This document shows, one piece after another, positions 45,507-55,652 of a stretch of DNA of 64,000 bases. The DNA comes from Bacteroidetes bacterium GWE2_42_24 (lineage in GTDB: Bacteria > Bacteroidota > Bacteroidia > Bacteroidales > TTA-H9): positions 248,001 to 312,000 of the forward strand of contig MEOA01000001.1 in the NCBI GenBank assembly GCA_001768515.1, read 5' to 3'. The notes beneath the pieces were generated by a model. The model made no database searches. It was not told the DNA's origin and was given only the letters and a program-made list of their open reading frames with translations. Both the position numbers and the translations under genes were made by a program. Numbering within the stretch: the first letter of the stretch is position 1; each line of letters starts with the position of its first letter.

Positions 45507-48500
45507 AAATTTGAAAATAAGACATAAACTGTACCTGATTTCGTTCATCTCGATCTTCAGCATTTTATTGGTCGGCTATACCGCAAATTACTGTGTACAA
45601 ACAAGTAATGTGGTTTCAATTATCCTTAAGGGACACCGGATTCATAATGTGAATTTTCATGCATCGGTGAGGGACTTTTACAAATACCTGACTACACACG
45701 ATACAACCGATCTGGTGAGTGCACGACAGAAGATGGATTATTCAGAAGAGCTTGCGCTCGCTTTTAGCACTATCGCTACCAGACCTTACCAAATGAGTTC
45801 TGAGAACTTTACAAAATCCGTTTACACATCCTTCCACGAAGCCCTGGGAGATGATTATACTCTGGCACAGCTTACCGCTAACAGAGTGAAATTTCTGCTC
45901 TGGTTTAAAAACCCAGAATTGTTCGACGCAGCAAATGTTGCACAAAAAGTATACGAAGCCCAGATACTGGTCAAAAAATCGATGCAAAACATCCTAATAA
46001 GTCCCAGTATTGAAAATATCAGACAGTTAAGCGACGACATTCGCATCGTTACCGGCTATGAGAAGCAATTTGCTGATTCAATTAACGCAATTAATGTTCA
46101 CGTAGTTTCGCTGCTCGACCTTGTCATTATATTAATCGTTATTGTACTTGGAACTGTCACACTACTAATCAGTTTGCTTATCTCATCCTCCATCAGCAAC
46201 CCTATCCGTTCCATTATAGCAAGTTTTGAAGAACTAGCCAAAGGCGATCTTAACAGCCACATCGAAATCGACTCTAAAGATGAAATCGGACGGCTTGGAC
46301 AAGCCATTAACAACACGCTGGCGGTTCTGAGAAACATAACGCAACACGCTCGTCAGATTGCAACAGGAAACTATGATAACCTCGTTACCCCGCTTTCTGA
46401 CAAGGATGAACTAAGCCTCGCGCTCAATGAAATGACCCATTCATTGAAGACCTCATCGGAGGCCATACAAAAAGAAACATGGCAAAAAAACGGTATCGCG
46501 GGTCTAAACGATCTGCTTCGTGGTGATAAAGCCCTAAAACAAATTACGGATGAAACCCTCACCTACTTCGTCAGTTACCTCGATGCGCGTATGGGCATTA
46601 TCTACCTGACTGATGATCACCAACTCTTACACCTTACCTCAAGCTATGCTTATGTGGACAGAACCGGCAATTTTTCAGAAATAAAACCAGGTGAAGGTTT
46701 GATCGGACAGGCCGTGGTAGAACAAAAGATGATTGAGTTTAGCGGGATAAGAGAGAATGCTCCAATTTTCAACTCAGGACTCTATGCTGAGATTCCAAAT
46801 CACCTCCTGGTGTCACCGCTTGTTTTCGACAAAGAGGTCGCAGGAGTTATGGTATTGGCCTCCATGGGCAAATTTTCACCTGAGGAGAAAGAGTTCATCC
46901 AACAAGCGGCGGCTATCCTCTCTTCGGCAATATTCTCGGCCATTTCACGAACCCGCATTCAAAAACTGTTGACACAAACCCAGCATCAGACCGAAAAATT
47001 GCAAGTACAACAGGAAGAATTAAGGCAAAATAACGAAGAACTTGAAGCTCAGACACAAGCACTAAAGGCTTCAGAAGAAACCCTGCAAACACAACAGGAG
47101 GAGCTAAGAGTAACGAATGAGGAACTTGAAGAAAAGTCGAGAAGCCTTGAAAAGGAGCGCGACACCGTGATGCGCAAAAATGATGAACTTGAATTGATGC
47201 AGGAAGAGGTTACCAGAAAGGCCAATGATCTCGAAATTACCTCAAAATACAAATCGGAATTCCTGGCCAATATGTCGCATGAACTCCGTACCCCCCTCAA
47301 CTCCATTCTGGTTCTATCGCAGTTATTGGTCGAGAACAAGGCCCAAACCCTTTCAGCAAAACAGATAGAATTTGCACGTACAATCAACAGTTCCGGGTCT
47401 GATCTGCTTTCTCTTATCAACGATATTCTTGATTTATCAAAAGTAGAATCCGGAAAAATTGAACTTGTGATTGAACGAATGGACATTGCTGATACTTTTA
47501 ACATGCTCAGCTCGATCTTTCTACCCATGGCAACGGAAAAGTCTATCGGCCTTGAATTCATCATCGATACAAAAAAACCAATCGCCATCCACTCTGATGC
47601 GAAGAGACTCGGCCAAATAATGAAGAATCTGATAAGTAACGCGATCAAATTCACCGATCACGGCAAGGTGACCTGCCGGTTCGGGAACATCCCGGCTGAT
47701 GTAAAAATTAAACGCAATGATCTTAAAAATAAGAAGTTGTTCTGCTTCACCATCGAGGATACCGGAATCGGCATTCCTCCAGAAAAACAGCAACTGATCT
47801 TTGAAGCCTTCCAACAGGTTGATGGCACAACGAGTCGAAAATATGGAGGTACCGGTCTCGGACTGACTATCTCACGTAGTTTTGCAGAGATCATCGGGGG
47901 TGAAATACAACTATTCAGCAAACCCGGAATAGGAAGCAAGTTTATGCTGATTGTTGGAGAATCTGTTGATACGGTTAAGGCTTCTTCAACAGGGGATATT
48001 TCTGTCCCGCAAAGCGATACGGCAAATTCCAATGCAGAAAAAACGAACGAAAAACCATTTGCAACAACCTTTGTCAGCAACGGTCCGGTACTGATTAAAA
48101 AAGAAGGGCTGAACACGTTGCTCATTATTGAAGACGATAACAATTTTTCGTCAGTTCTAGAGTCCCTGGCTACCGAAAAAGGGTTTCAGTGCATCATTGC
48201 CCATGATGGAGAAACAGGGCTTCATTATGCCGATTATTATAAGCCTGACGCAATTATCCTCGATGTAGGATTACCCGGTATTGATGGTTTTGAGGTCATG
48301 CGTCGCCTAAAAAGCAATCCGGATACAGCCAGGGTACCTGTCCACTTCATCACCGCCAACGATAACCAGTTAGACGCCTTAAAGCTGGGCGCTATCGGAT
48401 TCCTGACAAAACCAGTTAGTCTTGAAAAACTTTCGCAGTCGTTCAAACGGATTGAGGATATTATCTCCAGACAAGTAAAACGGCTTCTGATAGTTGAAGA

Positions 48501-49284
48501 TGACGCCGCGATGAGTCATAGCATCAAAGAACTAACTACAGCCGACGGGGTAGAAATCAAGGAAGTAGCCGATGGAAGCGAAGCTTATGCATACCTGCTG
48601 GGTGAAATTGTTGACTGCATAATTCTCGATCTTGGATTGAAAATGATGTCAGGGTTTGAACTACTGGAGAAAATAAGAACAAACGAAAAACTAAAACAAA
48701 TTCCGGTCATCATTTATACAGGGAAAGATTTATCGCGGGAAGAAGAAGAAAAACTAAAACGTTATGCTGACAGCATTATCATTAAAGGAGTCAAGTCACC
48801 CGAACGTCTGGTCGCTGAAACAACTTTATTCTTACATCAGGTAGCGCATAAATCGGAAGCAAATCATAGGCAACAGATGCCCGATTCACTCCCAGATAAG
48901 GATTCTGTGTTGAAAGGGAAAAAAATTCTTATCGTTGACGACGATATGCGCAACGTATTTGCACTTAGCAGTGTGCTCGAAGAAAAAGGACTTGTTGTGA
49001 TGGCCGGACGTAATGGTATCGATGGACTTGAAAAACTCGGTAAAAATGACGATATTAGCCTCGTATTAATGGATATCATGATGCCCGAGATGGATGGGTA
49101 TGAAGCCATGCGGCAAATTAGATCCAACAAGGATCTAAAGCACATACCGATTATCGCATTGACGGCTAAAGCAATGAAAGACGACCGTGAAAAATGTATA
49201 GCAGCCGGAGCCAATGATTATTTGGTAAAACCTGTCGATACAGCTAAATTGATATCATTGCTAAGGGTTTGGCTTTACAAATAG
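45493..49284 (+). CDS. membrane hybrid histidine kinase with HAMP, GAF and three receivers
   Basis: 1263 residues. A membrane helix (about 13-33), a helical periplasmic sensor (about 35-195), a second helix (about 200-225), HAMP ([38 protein letters not shown]), a GAF domain (about 335-485, including [21 protein letters not shown]), a coiled coil with repeated QQEELR..NEELE units (about 495-585), His[16 protein letters not shown] (His596) and ATPase domain, then three receivers with phosphoacceptors Asp924, Asp1046 and Asp1194. The arrangement resembles Bacteroidota and myxobacterial HAMP-GAF hybrid kinases. Centre of the signalling block. Confidence 0.95.
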   Translation: MNLIKNLKIRHKLYLISFISIFSILLVGYTANYCVQTSNVVSIILKGHRIHNVNFHASVRDFYKYLTTHDTTDLVSARQKMDYSEELALAFSTIATRPYQMSSENFTKSVYTSFHEALGDDYTLAQLTANRVKFLLWFKNPELFDAANVAQKVYEAQILVKKSMQNILISPSIENIRQLSDDIRIVTGYEKQFADSINAINVHVVSLLDLVIILIVIVLGTVTLLISLLISSSISNPIRSIIASFEELAKGDLNSHIEIDSKDEIGRLGQAINNTLAVLRNITQHARQIATGNYDNLVTPLSDKDELSLALNEMTHSLKTSSEAIQKETWQKNGIAGLNDLLRGDKALKQITDETLTYFVSYLDARMGIIYLTDDHQLLHLTSSYAYVDRTGNFSEIKPGEGLIGQAVVEQKMIEFSGIRENAPIFNSGLYAEIPNHLLVSPLVFDKEVAGVMVLASMGKFSPEEKEFIQQAAAILSSAIFSAISRTRIQKLLTQTQHQTEKLQVQQEELRQNNEELEAQTQALKASEETLQTQQEELRVTNEELEEKSRSLEKERDTVMRKNDELELMQEEVTRKANDLEITSKYKSEFLANMSHELRTPLNSILVLSQLLVENKAQTLSAKQIEFARTINSSGSDLLSLINDILDLSKVESGKIELVIERMDIADTFNMLSSIFLPMATEKSIGLEFIIDTKKPIAIHSDAKRLGQIMKNLISNAIKFTDHGKVTCRFGNIPADVKIKRNDLKNKKLFCFTIEDTGIGIPPEKQQLIFEAFQQVDGTTSRKYGGTGLGLTISRSFAEIIGGEIQLFSKPGIGSKFMLIVGESVDTVKASSTGDISVPQSDTANSNAEKTNEKPFATTFVSNGPVLIKKEGLNTLLIIEDDNNFSSVLESLATEKGFQCIIAHDGETGLHYADYYKPDAIILDVGLPGIDGFEVMRRLKSNPDTARVPVHFITANDNQLDALKLGAIGFLTKPVSLEKLSQSFKRIEDIISRQVKRLLIVEDDAAMSHSIKELTTADGVEIKEVADGSEAYAYLLGEIVDCIILDLGLKMMSGFELLEKIRTNEKLKQIPVIIYTGKDLSREEEEKLKRYADSIIIKGVKSPERLVAETTLFLHQVAHKSEANHRQQMPDSLPDKDSVLKGKKILIVDDDMRNVFALSSVLEEKGLVVMAGRNGIDGLEKLGKNDDISLVLMDIMMPEMDGYEAMRQIRSNKDLKHIPIIALTAKAMKDDREKCIAAGANDYLVKPVDTAKLISLLRVWLYK

Positions 49285-49298
49285 GAAAAGCGTTTGTT

Positions 49299-50921
49299 AT
49301 GAATCAGAGATCTAAAATACTAATCGTTGATGACAAGGAGCAAAACCTGATTACCCTTGAAGCCATTCTGGGAGATTTTGAGGTTGATTTTATAAAGGCT
49401 TTGTCGGGCAATGAGGCATTGGCATTAAGTCTTGAAAACGATTTTGCTTTGGCAATTATCGACATACAAATGCCGGACATGGACGGCTATGAGACCGTAA
49501 AACTAATGCGTCAGGTAAAGCGGACACGAAACCTGCCTATAATATATGTTTCGGCTATCTACAAAGAAGAATTTCATGTTGTCAAAGGCATTGAAGCAGG
49601 TGCTGTTGACTTCATTGTCAAACCCATACTCCCCGAGATACTGAAAGGAAAAGTAAAAGTATTTCTGGAACTCTACCGGCATCGGGTACATCTGGAGGAT
49701 CTGGTAAAACAACGTACTGAAGAACTTGAGCGGGCTAACCTGCAATTTCAACGCGAAAAAGAAAAAGCTGAAGCCGCCACTACATCAAAATCTTTGTTTC
49801 TGGCCAACATGAGCCATGAAATCAGGACTCCCCTGAACGGCATTATTGGTATGACCAACCACCTGAAAAAAACTACATTAAACGAAGAACAGACCGACAT
49901 TGTAGACATCATCAGCACCTCAGGTGATTACCTGCTGGCAATCATCAATGATATCCTCGATTTCTCAAAGATCGAATCGGGTCAAATCGAACTTGAAGAA
50001 AAGGAAATGGATATCCTTAAACTGATAGATGAGCTTGTTAAAACCTTCAAACCTCGCCTTGAATCGAAGCAGGTAGAACTGACACATCACCTTTCGATCA
50101 ATGTTCCCCGGTTCGTTATAGGCGATCAGGTCAGGGTGCGCCAGATTTTCATCAATATCATAGGCAATGCCATCAAGTTTACAGCCAAAGGGAGCATCAA
50201 AATTGAAGGCAGGGTGCTGAGCGAAGAGGGAGACACAATCAAACTCAAATTCCATGTAATTGATACAGGGATAGGAATACCAACCGAACGGACCGATCAT
50301 ATCTTTAAGCTTTTTTCACAGGGGGAAACAAGTACTACCCGCAAATACGGCGGAACAGGTTTGGGTCTTGCCATCTCTAAAAATCTTTGTGAACTGATGA
50401 ACGGTTCGATAGGGGTGAAAAGTCAACCAGGGGTCGGAAGCGATTTCTTCTTCAGTATTCCATTCAGAATTGCGCGTTTGCAGACACCTGCACTGGAACC
50501 AGCAAATAGAACCCTTTCGAAGATAAACGACCTTGACATAAAAGAGTTGAGAATTCTTCTGGCTGAGGACAATCTGATTAATCAAAAAGTAGCTTCCATC
50601 TCCTTAAAAAAGCTTGGCTGTAAGTACGACATCGCTATTGATGGTATTCAGGCGGTCGCTATGTATAAAAAGAATGATTACGATGCCATTCTTATGGACA
50701 TACAAATGCCCGAGATGGATGGCATTGAAGCCACAAAGGTGATCAGACAACTAGAAACAGCGCACAATGAATTACATCCAATTACCATCATCGCTATGAC
50801 GGCCAATGCGATGATTGAAGACCAGGACAGGTACCGTCGTGCGGGAATGGATGGCTTTATTCCCAAGCCTTTCAAACCTGATAAACTGGCTGAGGTATTG
50901 AGCAATGTCAAAAAACGATGA
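49299..50921 (+). CDS. cytoplasmic hybrid histidine kinase, REC-HisKA-HATPase-REC
   Basis: 540 residues, soluble. N-terminal receiver (KILIVDDKEQN, LAIIDIQMPDMDG with Asp55, VKPI), coiled-coil linker, His[21 protein letters not shown] (His173), ATPase domain ([40 protein letters not shown]) and C-terminal receiver (LLAEDNLINQKVA, AILMDIQMPEMDG with Asp467, PKPF). It lacks the degenerate middle receiver of the first kinase but is otherwise its close relative. I took the ATG at 49299, 14 bp after the preceding stop, since upstream residues do not belong to the receiver. CheR follows after 6 bp. Confidence 0.95.
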   Translation: MNQRSKILIVDDKEQNLITLEAILGDFEVDFIKALSGNEALALSLENDFALAIIDIQMPDMDGYETVKLMRQVKRTRNLPIIYVSAIYKEEFHVVKGIEAGAVDFIVKPILPEILKGKVKVFLELYRHRVHLEDLVKQRTEELERANLQFQREKEKAEAATTSKSLFLANMSHEIRTPLNGIIGMTNHLKKTTLNEEQTDIVDIISTSGDYLLAIINDILDFSKIESGQIELEEKEMDILKLIDELVKTFKPRLESKQVELTHHLSINVPRFVIGDQVRVRQIFINIIGNAIKFTAKGSIKIEGRVLSEEGDTIKLKFHVIDTGIGIPTERTDHIFKLFSQGETSTTRKYGGTGLGLAISKNLCELMNGSIGVKSQPGVGSDFFFSIPFRIARLQTPALEPANRTLSKINDLDIKELRILLAEDNLINQKVASISLKKLGCKYDIAIDGIQAVAMYKKNDYDAILMDIQMPEMDGIEATKVIRQLETAHNELHPITIIAMTANAMIEDQDRYRRAGMDGFIPKPFKPDKLAEVLSNVKKR

Positions 50922-50927
50922 AGTCAA

Positions 50928-51767
50928 ATGATAAATGAAGAGATAAATGAAATTCAAAACATAGAAATCCGCCTATTTCTTGAAGCGCTATTCCAGCGTT
51001 ATGACTACGATTTCAGAAACTATTCCCAGGCTCACATCAAACGAAGAATTCTTCACCGGATGAACCTGAATAATTTCAAAAACATTAGTGAGATGCAGCA
51101 CCGCATCTTGTACGACCCATCATTTGTACAACAAATCCTGCTTGATCTCAGCATCAATGTTACGGAAATGTATCGCGATCCCAGCTTTTATGCAGCAGTA
51201 AGAAAAGAGGTCATCCCCATCCTGAAGACCTATCCATTCATCAAGACATGGCATGCCGGTTGTTCAACAGGCGAAGAAGTCTATTCGATGGCCATTTTGA
51301 TGAGGGAGGAAGGCCTTCTGAACCGTTCACAGATCTATGCTACTGACTTTAACCACAAAGTTTTAAAAATAGCTAAAGAAGGAATCTACCCTATTGACCA
51401 GATCAAGGATTATACCACCAATTATCAGAAATCAGGTGGAAAGGAGTCTTTTTCAAGCTACTATGATGCTAACTATAATTCCGTCATTATCGACAGTTCA
51501 TTAAAGAAAAATATCGTCTTCGCTGATCATAATCTTGTCACTGATAGTGTATTTGCCGAAGTAAATCTTATAATTTGCCGTAACGTCCTGATCTATTTTA
51601 ACCGTGAACTTCAGGACAAAGTCATCAAACTCTTTTTAGATAGTCTGGCTCCCGGAGGTATCCTATGCCTTGGATCGAAAGAGAACCTTCAGTATTCTAC
51701 ACATTTTGAAATGTTTAGCGTAATCGATGCGCATGAAAAAATCTATAGAAAAGAGTACCGCCATTAA
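50928..51767 (+). CDS. CheR-family protein-glutamate methyltransferase
   Basis: A 279-residue CheR. N-terminal helical domain (YDFRNYSQAHIKRRILHRMN), the NVTEMYRDPSFYAAVR motif (NVTxFFRD in chemotaxis CheRs), SAM-binding HAGCSTGEEVYSMAIL, the loop ATDFNHKVLKIAKEGIY, and NLIICRNVLIYFNRELQDKVI. It should transfer methyl groups from SAM to glutamates of a partner. No chemoreceptor is in the window; the coiled-coil of the neighbouring membrane kinase is a candidate target. 6 bp after the third kinase. Confidence 0.95.
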   Translation: MINEEINEIQNIEIRLFLEALFQRYDYDFRNYSQAHIKRRILHRMNLNNFKNISEMQHRILYDPSFVQQILLDLSINVTEMYRDPSFYAAVRKEVIPILKTYPFIKTWHAGCSTGEEVYSMAILMREEGLLNRSQIYATDFNHKVLKIAKEGIYPIDQIKDYTTNYQKSGGKESFSSYYDANYNSVIIDSSLKKNIVFADHNLVTDSVFAEVNLIICRNVLIYFNRELQDKVIKLFLDSLAPGGILCLGSKENLQYSTHFEMFSVIDAHEKIYRKEYRH

Positions 51768-51779
51768 TTAATAGTGACT

Positions 51780-52367
51780 ATGATTGAGCAAAAATCTTTT
51801 CCTATATATAAGCCATTAGCCATCGTCATCGGAACATCAGCGGGCGGTGTGGAGGCGCTTACTAAAATATTCATAGGGCTGCGTGCAGGCTTTTCAATTC
51901 CCATCTTAGTTGTACAACATATCAGTCCTTCGTCCGATAGCTATCTGCCGAAGCACCTCAACAGGCTCACAACAGTATCTGTTAACGAAGCCATCGATAA
52001 AACATCCATTGAAGAATTTAATGCCTATCTGGCGCCTCCCAACTATCACATGCTCGTCGAAGAAGACAGAACTATTTCCCTTACAGTAGATGAAAAAGTA
52101 AGCTATGCCAGACCAAGCATTGATGTCCTGTTCGAAACCGCATCCAGAGCATACGGAAGAAATCTTCTTGGTGTTATTATGACCGGTGCCAATGCTGACG
52201 GTGCATCAGGGTCAAAATTGCTCCGGGAAATGGGGGGATTTCTGGTTGTCCAGGACCCTAAAAGTGCCCACATCTCAACAATGCCTGAGGCAGCTTTGCA
52301 ACTTGCCGGAGCCGACTATGTTACCAATCTGGAAGGTATTATTGAATTTCTAAACCAACTGAAATAA
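51780..52367 (+). CDS. CheB-type protein-glutamate methylesterase, receiver-less
   Basis: A 195-residue methylesterase domain with the Ser-His-Asp triad: GTSAGGVEAL (Ser), VVQHISPSSDSYLPKHLNR (His) and MTGANADGASGSKLL (Asp). Chemotaxis CheB carries an N-terminal receiver that controls it; that domain is absent here, so activity is unregulated or governed by partners. I chose the ATG at 51780; a GTG two codons earlier is in frame. Last gene of the block, 12 bp after cheR. Convergent with tRNA-Phe. Confidence 0.94.
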   Translation: MIEQKSFPIYKPLAIVIGTSAGGVEALTKIFIGLRAGFSIPILVVQHISPSSDSYLPKHLNRLTTVSVNEAIDKTSIEEFNAYLAPPNYHMLVEEDRTISLTVDEKVSYARPSIDVLFETASRAYGRNLLGVIMTGANADGASGSKLLREMGGFLVVQDPKSAHISTMPEAALQLAGADYVTNLEGIIEFLNQLK

Positions 52368-52368
52368 A

Positions 52369-52390
52369 AAAACCGACCAATGGCCGGTTT
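52369..52390 (+). terminator. weak hairpin between the CheB gene and tRNA-Phe
   Basis: AACCG-A-CC pairs with GG-C-CGGTT around an AAT loop (one A-C mismatch), preceded by an A-run and followed by TGTGG. It may end transcripts from the minus strand (T-run on that strand) better than from the plus strand. Confidence 0.5.
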
Positions 52391-52391
52391 G

Positions 52392-52464
<73 letters not shown>

Positions 52465-52481
52465 GTTGGTTTTAGCGACTG

Positions 52482-52513
52482 CAAAGATAAAAACATTTCA
52501 GCTAAAGTTCCAA
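52482..52513 (-). promoter_or_regulatory. promoter of tRNA-Phe
   Basis: Minus strand: TTG at 52513-52511, 21 nt spacer, TATCTTTG at 52489-52482. Both Bacteroidota elements are present. Confidence 0.65.
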
Positions 52514-53534
52514 AAATATTTGAGCATATTTTAATAAATATTATCCCTCAGCTATTTATATGTCATATTGTGCCCAGTAATCCTGAAAAGAGTCATTGTA
52601 ATTTACCCACAATCGTCATTTTTAAGCCAACAGATTACCTCGCCCTAACTATCTTTAGTTACTAACAAAGTCAACCGGGTTCTATTAATTAATAATTACA
52701 ACCAGAAAACTTCACATTCTTAGCGCCTGATCATTATTCCGATCATAAAATCCGCTACCATGCTATCCATTAGCTTGCTCAGGCATGAAAGACCACATTG
52801 GATTTAAATAACAAAGCCCTCATTTCCTTTCAGTTTGATCCGCTAAAGCCCATTCAACGGCATAGTCTGACTTTCGGTAAAATACGGTATTACCCATTTG
52901 TGCTATGATTCCCGGATAGAAAGAGGCGATCCTACACACCCATAAGGATCAGTAAATGAAAAACTGTACAAACGAGTATAGTAACATGTTTGGAAGGCAA
53001 ATCTTTTCTTCTGTTGCTTGTATCAGCAGAACAGATTCCCAAATTTAAAAATTCAGCCTGATGCAATCGGGATATAGGGTTAAGTTTAAAAGTGCAGCGT
53101 TGCGATTCAAAACCATCTCACTTTTTAAGATCAACCGTAGATCAACCGTAGATCAACCGTAGATTAAACGTAGATTAAACGTAGATTAAACGTAGGTCTA
53201 AGGTCAATCTATGTTTAATTTTCGCTTAAAATCCGGCCAAAATCCTGTTTAAATCCATTTCAAATGAAAACAATAACTATACAAAAACCATATTTAGCAC
53301 ATATCCGGATAAAAAGAAGTTAAACTAAAAGGAGGAAACGTCGACCTGAAGAATCGTTAATACAACGATGAAGATAAATGGCCACCAACAGAAACATATT
53401 CACAAAAATCAACGGCCTATCGATCCAATGGCGTAATTGTCTGAACCTGCCAATAAATACATAAATAAATTGCTAACCATTAATTCATCAACCAACGGGC
53501 TTGGAAAACAAGAAAACATTGCCGGAGAAGCAGC
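52514..53534. other. 1.0-kb stretch without a convincing gene
   Basis: No reading frame longer than about 75 codons and none with a promoter or recognisable sequence. The notable element is the 77-bp, seven-copy 11-bp tandem array at 53128-53204. An isolated AGGAGG at about 53330 is not followed by a start codon at useful distance. Confidence 0.6.
53128..53204. repeat. 11-bp tandem array, 7 copies (AGATyAAmCGT)
   Basis: Seven contiguous 11-mers: three identical AGATCAACCGT, three identical AGATTAAACGT, and one diverged AGGTCTAAGGT. The two homogeneous triplets differ at two positions and imply recent block duplication. Eleven is close to one helical turn, and no coding frame spans it. Confidence 0.95.
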
Positions 53535-53542
53535 TATCTTTG
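53535..53542 (+). promoter_or_regulatory. -7 promoter box of coaX
   Basis: TATCTTTG, 19 nt before the coaX ATG at 53562. Confidence 0.55.
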
Positions 53543-53561
53543 CACTCTATTCACAAATGAC

Positions 53562-54302
53562 ATGAACCTGGTAATCGATATTGGGAATACAAGGGTTAAG
53601 CTGGCTCTTTTTGAAAAAGAAATCATGGTGGCCTTCGCCCAAAATGAAGAACTTACGATTGGTTGGTTGGAAGACTTTATAAATACCTATGTAAATGGGA
53701 CATCATCTTTTACTACAATTATCAGCAGTGTAGCAGAAGAACCTGACTCAATAGTTAAATGGCTTGAAACACAAGGAAAAGTAATCCATCTAAGTCAAAA
53801 TATAAAGGTACCTCTTGATATTCAATACAAGTCGCCCGAAACATTGGGTTCCGACCGGTTAGCAGGAGCAGTAGCAGCATGGAATCATTATGGTCCTGGA
53901 AATATTCTGGTATTTCAGGCTGGTAGTTGCCTGACACATGAATTTCTATCAAAGGAAGGAGGATTTATGGGAGGAGCAATATCACCGGGTATGGGAATGC
54001 GATTTAAATCGTTACATACTTTTACCAGCCGTCTTCCGTTAATTTCCCATCAAGAGATCAGATTGCTGACTGGCAGAACAACCGAAGAGTCAATTCTAAG
54101 TGGTGTAATTAATGGAATGGCTGCTGAAATTGATGGAACTATAAATTGTTATAGGGATAAATATGTTGAATTAAAGGTTATTCTGACCGGCGGTGATTTG
54201 AATTATTTTGATAAACGACTTAAAAATAGCATCTTTGCACACCCAAATTTAGTCCTGGATGGACTTAACTTAATTTTAAGGTTTAATGAATCTATACCAT
54301 AA
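53562..54302 (+). CDS. coaX: type III pantothenate kinase
   Basis: CoaX phosphorylates pantothenate in the first step of coenzyme A synthesis and is the potassium-dependent, feedback-resistant form. The 246-residue product has the P-loop-like VIDIGNTRVKLALF (Asp5, Asn9), the catalytic-base motif ETLGSDRLAG (Asp98), FMGGAISPGMGMRFKSLH and the closing LTGGDLNYF. One motif is odd: the second phosphate motif, usually DxGTAxT, reads FQAGSCLT here with Gln119 in place of the Asp and Ser122 for Thr. Overlaps the next gene by 17 bp. Confidence 0.93.
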   Translation: MNLVIDIGNTRVKLALFEKEIMVAFAQNEELTIGWLEDFINTYVNGTSSFTTIISSVAEEPDSIVKWLETQGKVIHLSQNIKVPLDIQYKSPETLGSDRLAGAVAAWNHYGPGNILVFQAGSCLTHEFLSKEGGFMGGAISPGMGMRFKSLHTFTSRLPLISHQEIRLLTGRTTEESILSGVINGMAAEIDGTINCYRDKYVELKVILTGGDLNYFDKRLKNSIFAHPNLVLDGLNLILRFNESIP

Positions 54303-55572
54303 GTTACGAGTATTAGGCAGCATATTGCTGATTAGCGGTGCGTTGCCCTCATTCGGACAGACAGGAACCAGCAGCCCCTACTCTAACTTTGGAATCGGTG
54401 ACTTAGTCCCGGTAACCAATTCAAGAACAGCTGCAATGGGCGGGGTAGGATACGCACTTCGTGGAGTTTCACAGATTAATCCTTCAAATCCTGCCTCTTA
54501 CACGTCGTTTGATAGTCTTTCCTTTACAGTTGAAGCTGGAATGTATGGAAACTTTTCGACGCTTACCACCACATCGGCTACTGAAAACGCTTCCAGTGCC
54601 GGTTTAGCGCATCTGTATCTTGGTTTTCCGGTTACCCGATGGTATCGGGTAAGCTTTGGAATAATGCCCTATAGCTCTATCGGGTATAGTATAAAGGATA
54701 TGCAGGCCGATCCCATCATGGGACGAGCACTTCGGATCTATGAAGGGGATGGGGGTCTCAACCAATATTTCTTTGGAAACGGATTTAAACTCGGAAAGAA
54801 TTTCTCAGTAGGACTCAATATTTTCTATCTTTCTGGTAAACTGGAACGTTCTAGGATGCTCAATTTTCCCGATTCAGTGTATACGCTCAACACCCGTGTA
54901 ACCAACACAACATCAATCGGTGACATAAATTTCTCGGTCGGCGTTCAATACCATCCAACATTAAAAAACGGAGACCTATTAACTCTGGGAGTTGTTTATG
55001 GACATTCCAGAGAACTTAGTTCCTCTACGGAAGAATTGGTCGAAACGCTCTTTGGTGGACTCGACAACGGGACTGAGTATTCGAATGATACAATCATATA
55101 CAATTCGGATCTGAAAGGCAAGATAAAGCTTCCAATGAACCTTGGGTTTGGGATTGGTTATGAAAAGCCGGATAAATTTACCTTCAGTGCCGAAGGCAGT
55201 TTCTCCAACTGGAGCGATTATACCTTCTATGGCAAAACCGACTCATTGAGAAATTCATTCAGGGTAGCAGCAGGACTGGAGTTCATTCCTGATAACAGGA
55301 GTATTTCAGGTTACTGGAAAAAGATAAGATACCGTGCAGGCTTTCGCTATGCACAAACCTACCTGAAACTACGCAATCAGGGGATTGATGAATATGCCAT
55401 CAGTTTCGGCATCGGCCTTCCGCTGCGCAAGATGGCCACAACCATAAACTTGGGCGGAGAATTCGGCAGCCGTGGCACCACTGATCAGAATTTGATCAAA
55501 GACAATTTCTTTCGGTTTACTTTAGGTATCTCCATTAGTGAAAGATGGTTTGTAGTTCCGAAATACGATTAA
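54286..55572 (+). CDS. outer-membrane beta-barrel protein of the TSSPYSxFGIGDL family
   Basis: A 428-residue exported protein: signal peptide (VLGSILLISGALPSFGQ), then SSPYSNFGIGDLVPVTNSRTAAMGGVGYALRG, a sequence shared by a Bacteroidota family of FadL/PorV-like barrels encoded behind coaX. The rest is alternating amphipathic strands (for example FKLGKNFSVGLNIFYLSGKLE and KFTFSAEGSFSNWSDYTFYG) ending in FFRFTLGISISERWFVVPKYD. It should be an outer-membrane channel of unknown substrate. Start overlaps the 3' end of coaX, so the two are coupled. Confidence 0.88.
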   Translation: MNLYHKLRVLGSILLISGALPSFGQTGTSSPYSNFGIGDLVPVTNSRTAAMGGVGYALRGVSQINPSNPASYTSFDSLSFTVEAGMYGNFSTLTTTSATENASSAGLAHLYLGFPVTRWYRVSFGIMPYSSIGYSIKDMQADPIMGRALRIYEGDGGLNQYFFGNGFKLGKNFSVGLNIFYLSGKLERSRMLNFPDSVYTLNTRVTNTTSIGDINFSVGVQYHPTLKNGDLLTLGVVYGHSRELSSSTEELVETLFGGLDNGTEYSNDTIIYNSDLKGKIKLPMNLGFGIGYEKPDKFTFSAEGSFSNWSDYTFYGKTDSLRNSFRVAAGLEFIPDNRSISGYWKKIRYRAGFRYAQTYLKLRNQGIDEYAISFGIGLPLRKMATTINLGGEFGSRGTTDQNLIKDNFFRFTLGISISERWFVVPKYD

Positions 55573-55597
55573 CAAATCGGATTTTAAAGTATGGCAT

Positions 55598-55605
55598 TAA
55601 CTTTG
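55598..55605 (+). promoter_or_regulatory. -7 promoter box before the TPR gene
   Basis: TAACTTTG, 47 nt before the ATG at 55653; suggests that the TPR-lptC part has its own promoter as well as read-through. Confidence 0.45.
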
Positions 55606-55652
55606 TATTATTCACATAGCTATTATAGTTATTATTGAAATATCTACACAAA

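Noticed and set aside
47049-47654. 201-codon frame antisense to the second hybrid kinase
   Set aside because: Ser/Arg-rich shadow opposite the coiled coil and HisKA; no independent support.
51774-52367. Full chemotaxis operon
   Set aside because: CheR and CheB are present but CheA, CheW, CheY-only proteins and methyl-accepting receptors are absent, and CheB has no receiver.
53128-53204. CRISPR array
   Set aside because: Repeats are contiguous 11-mers without spacers, and no cas genes are near.
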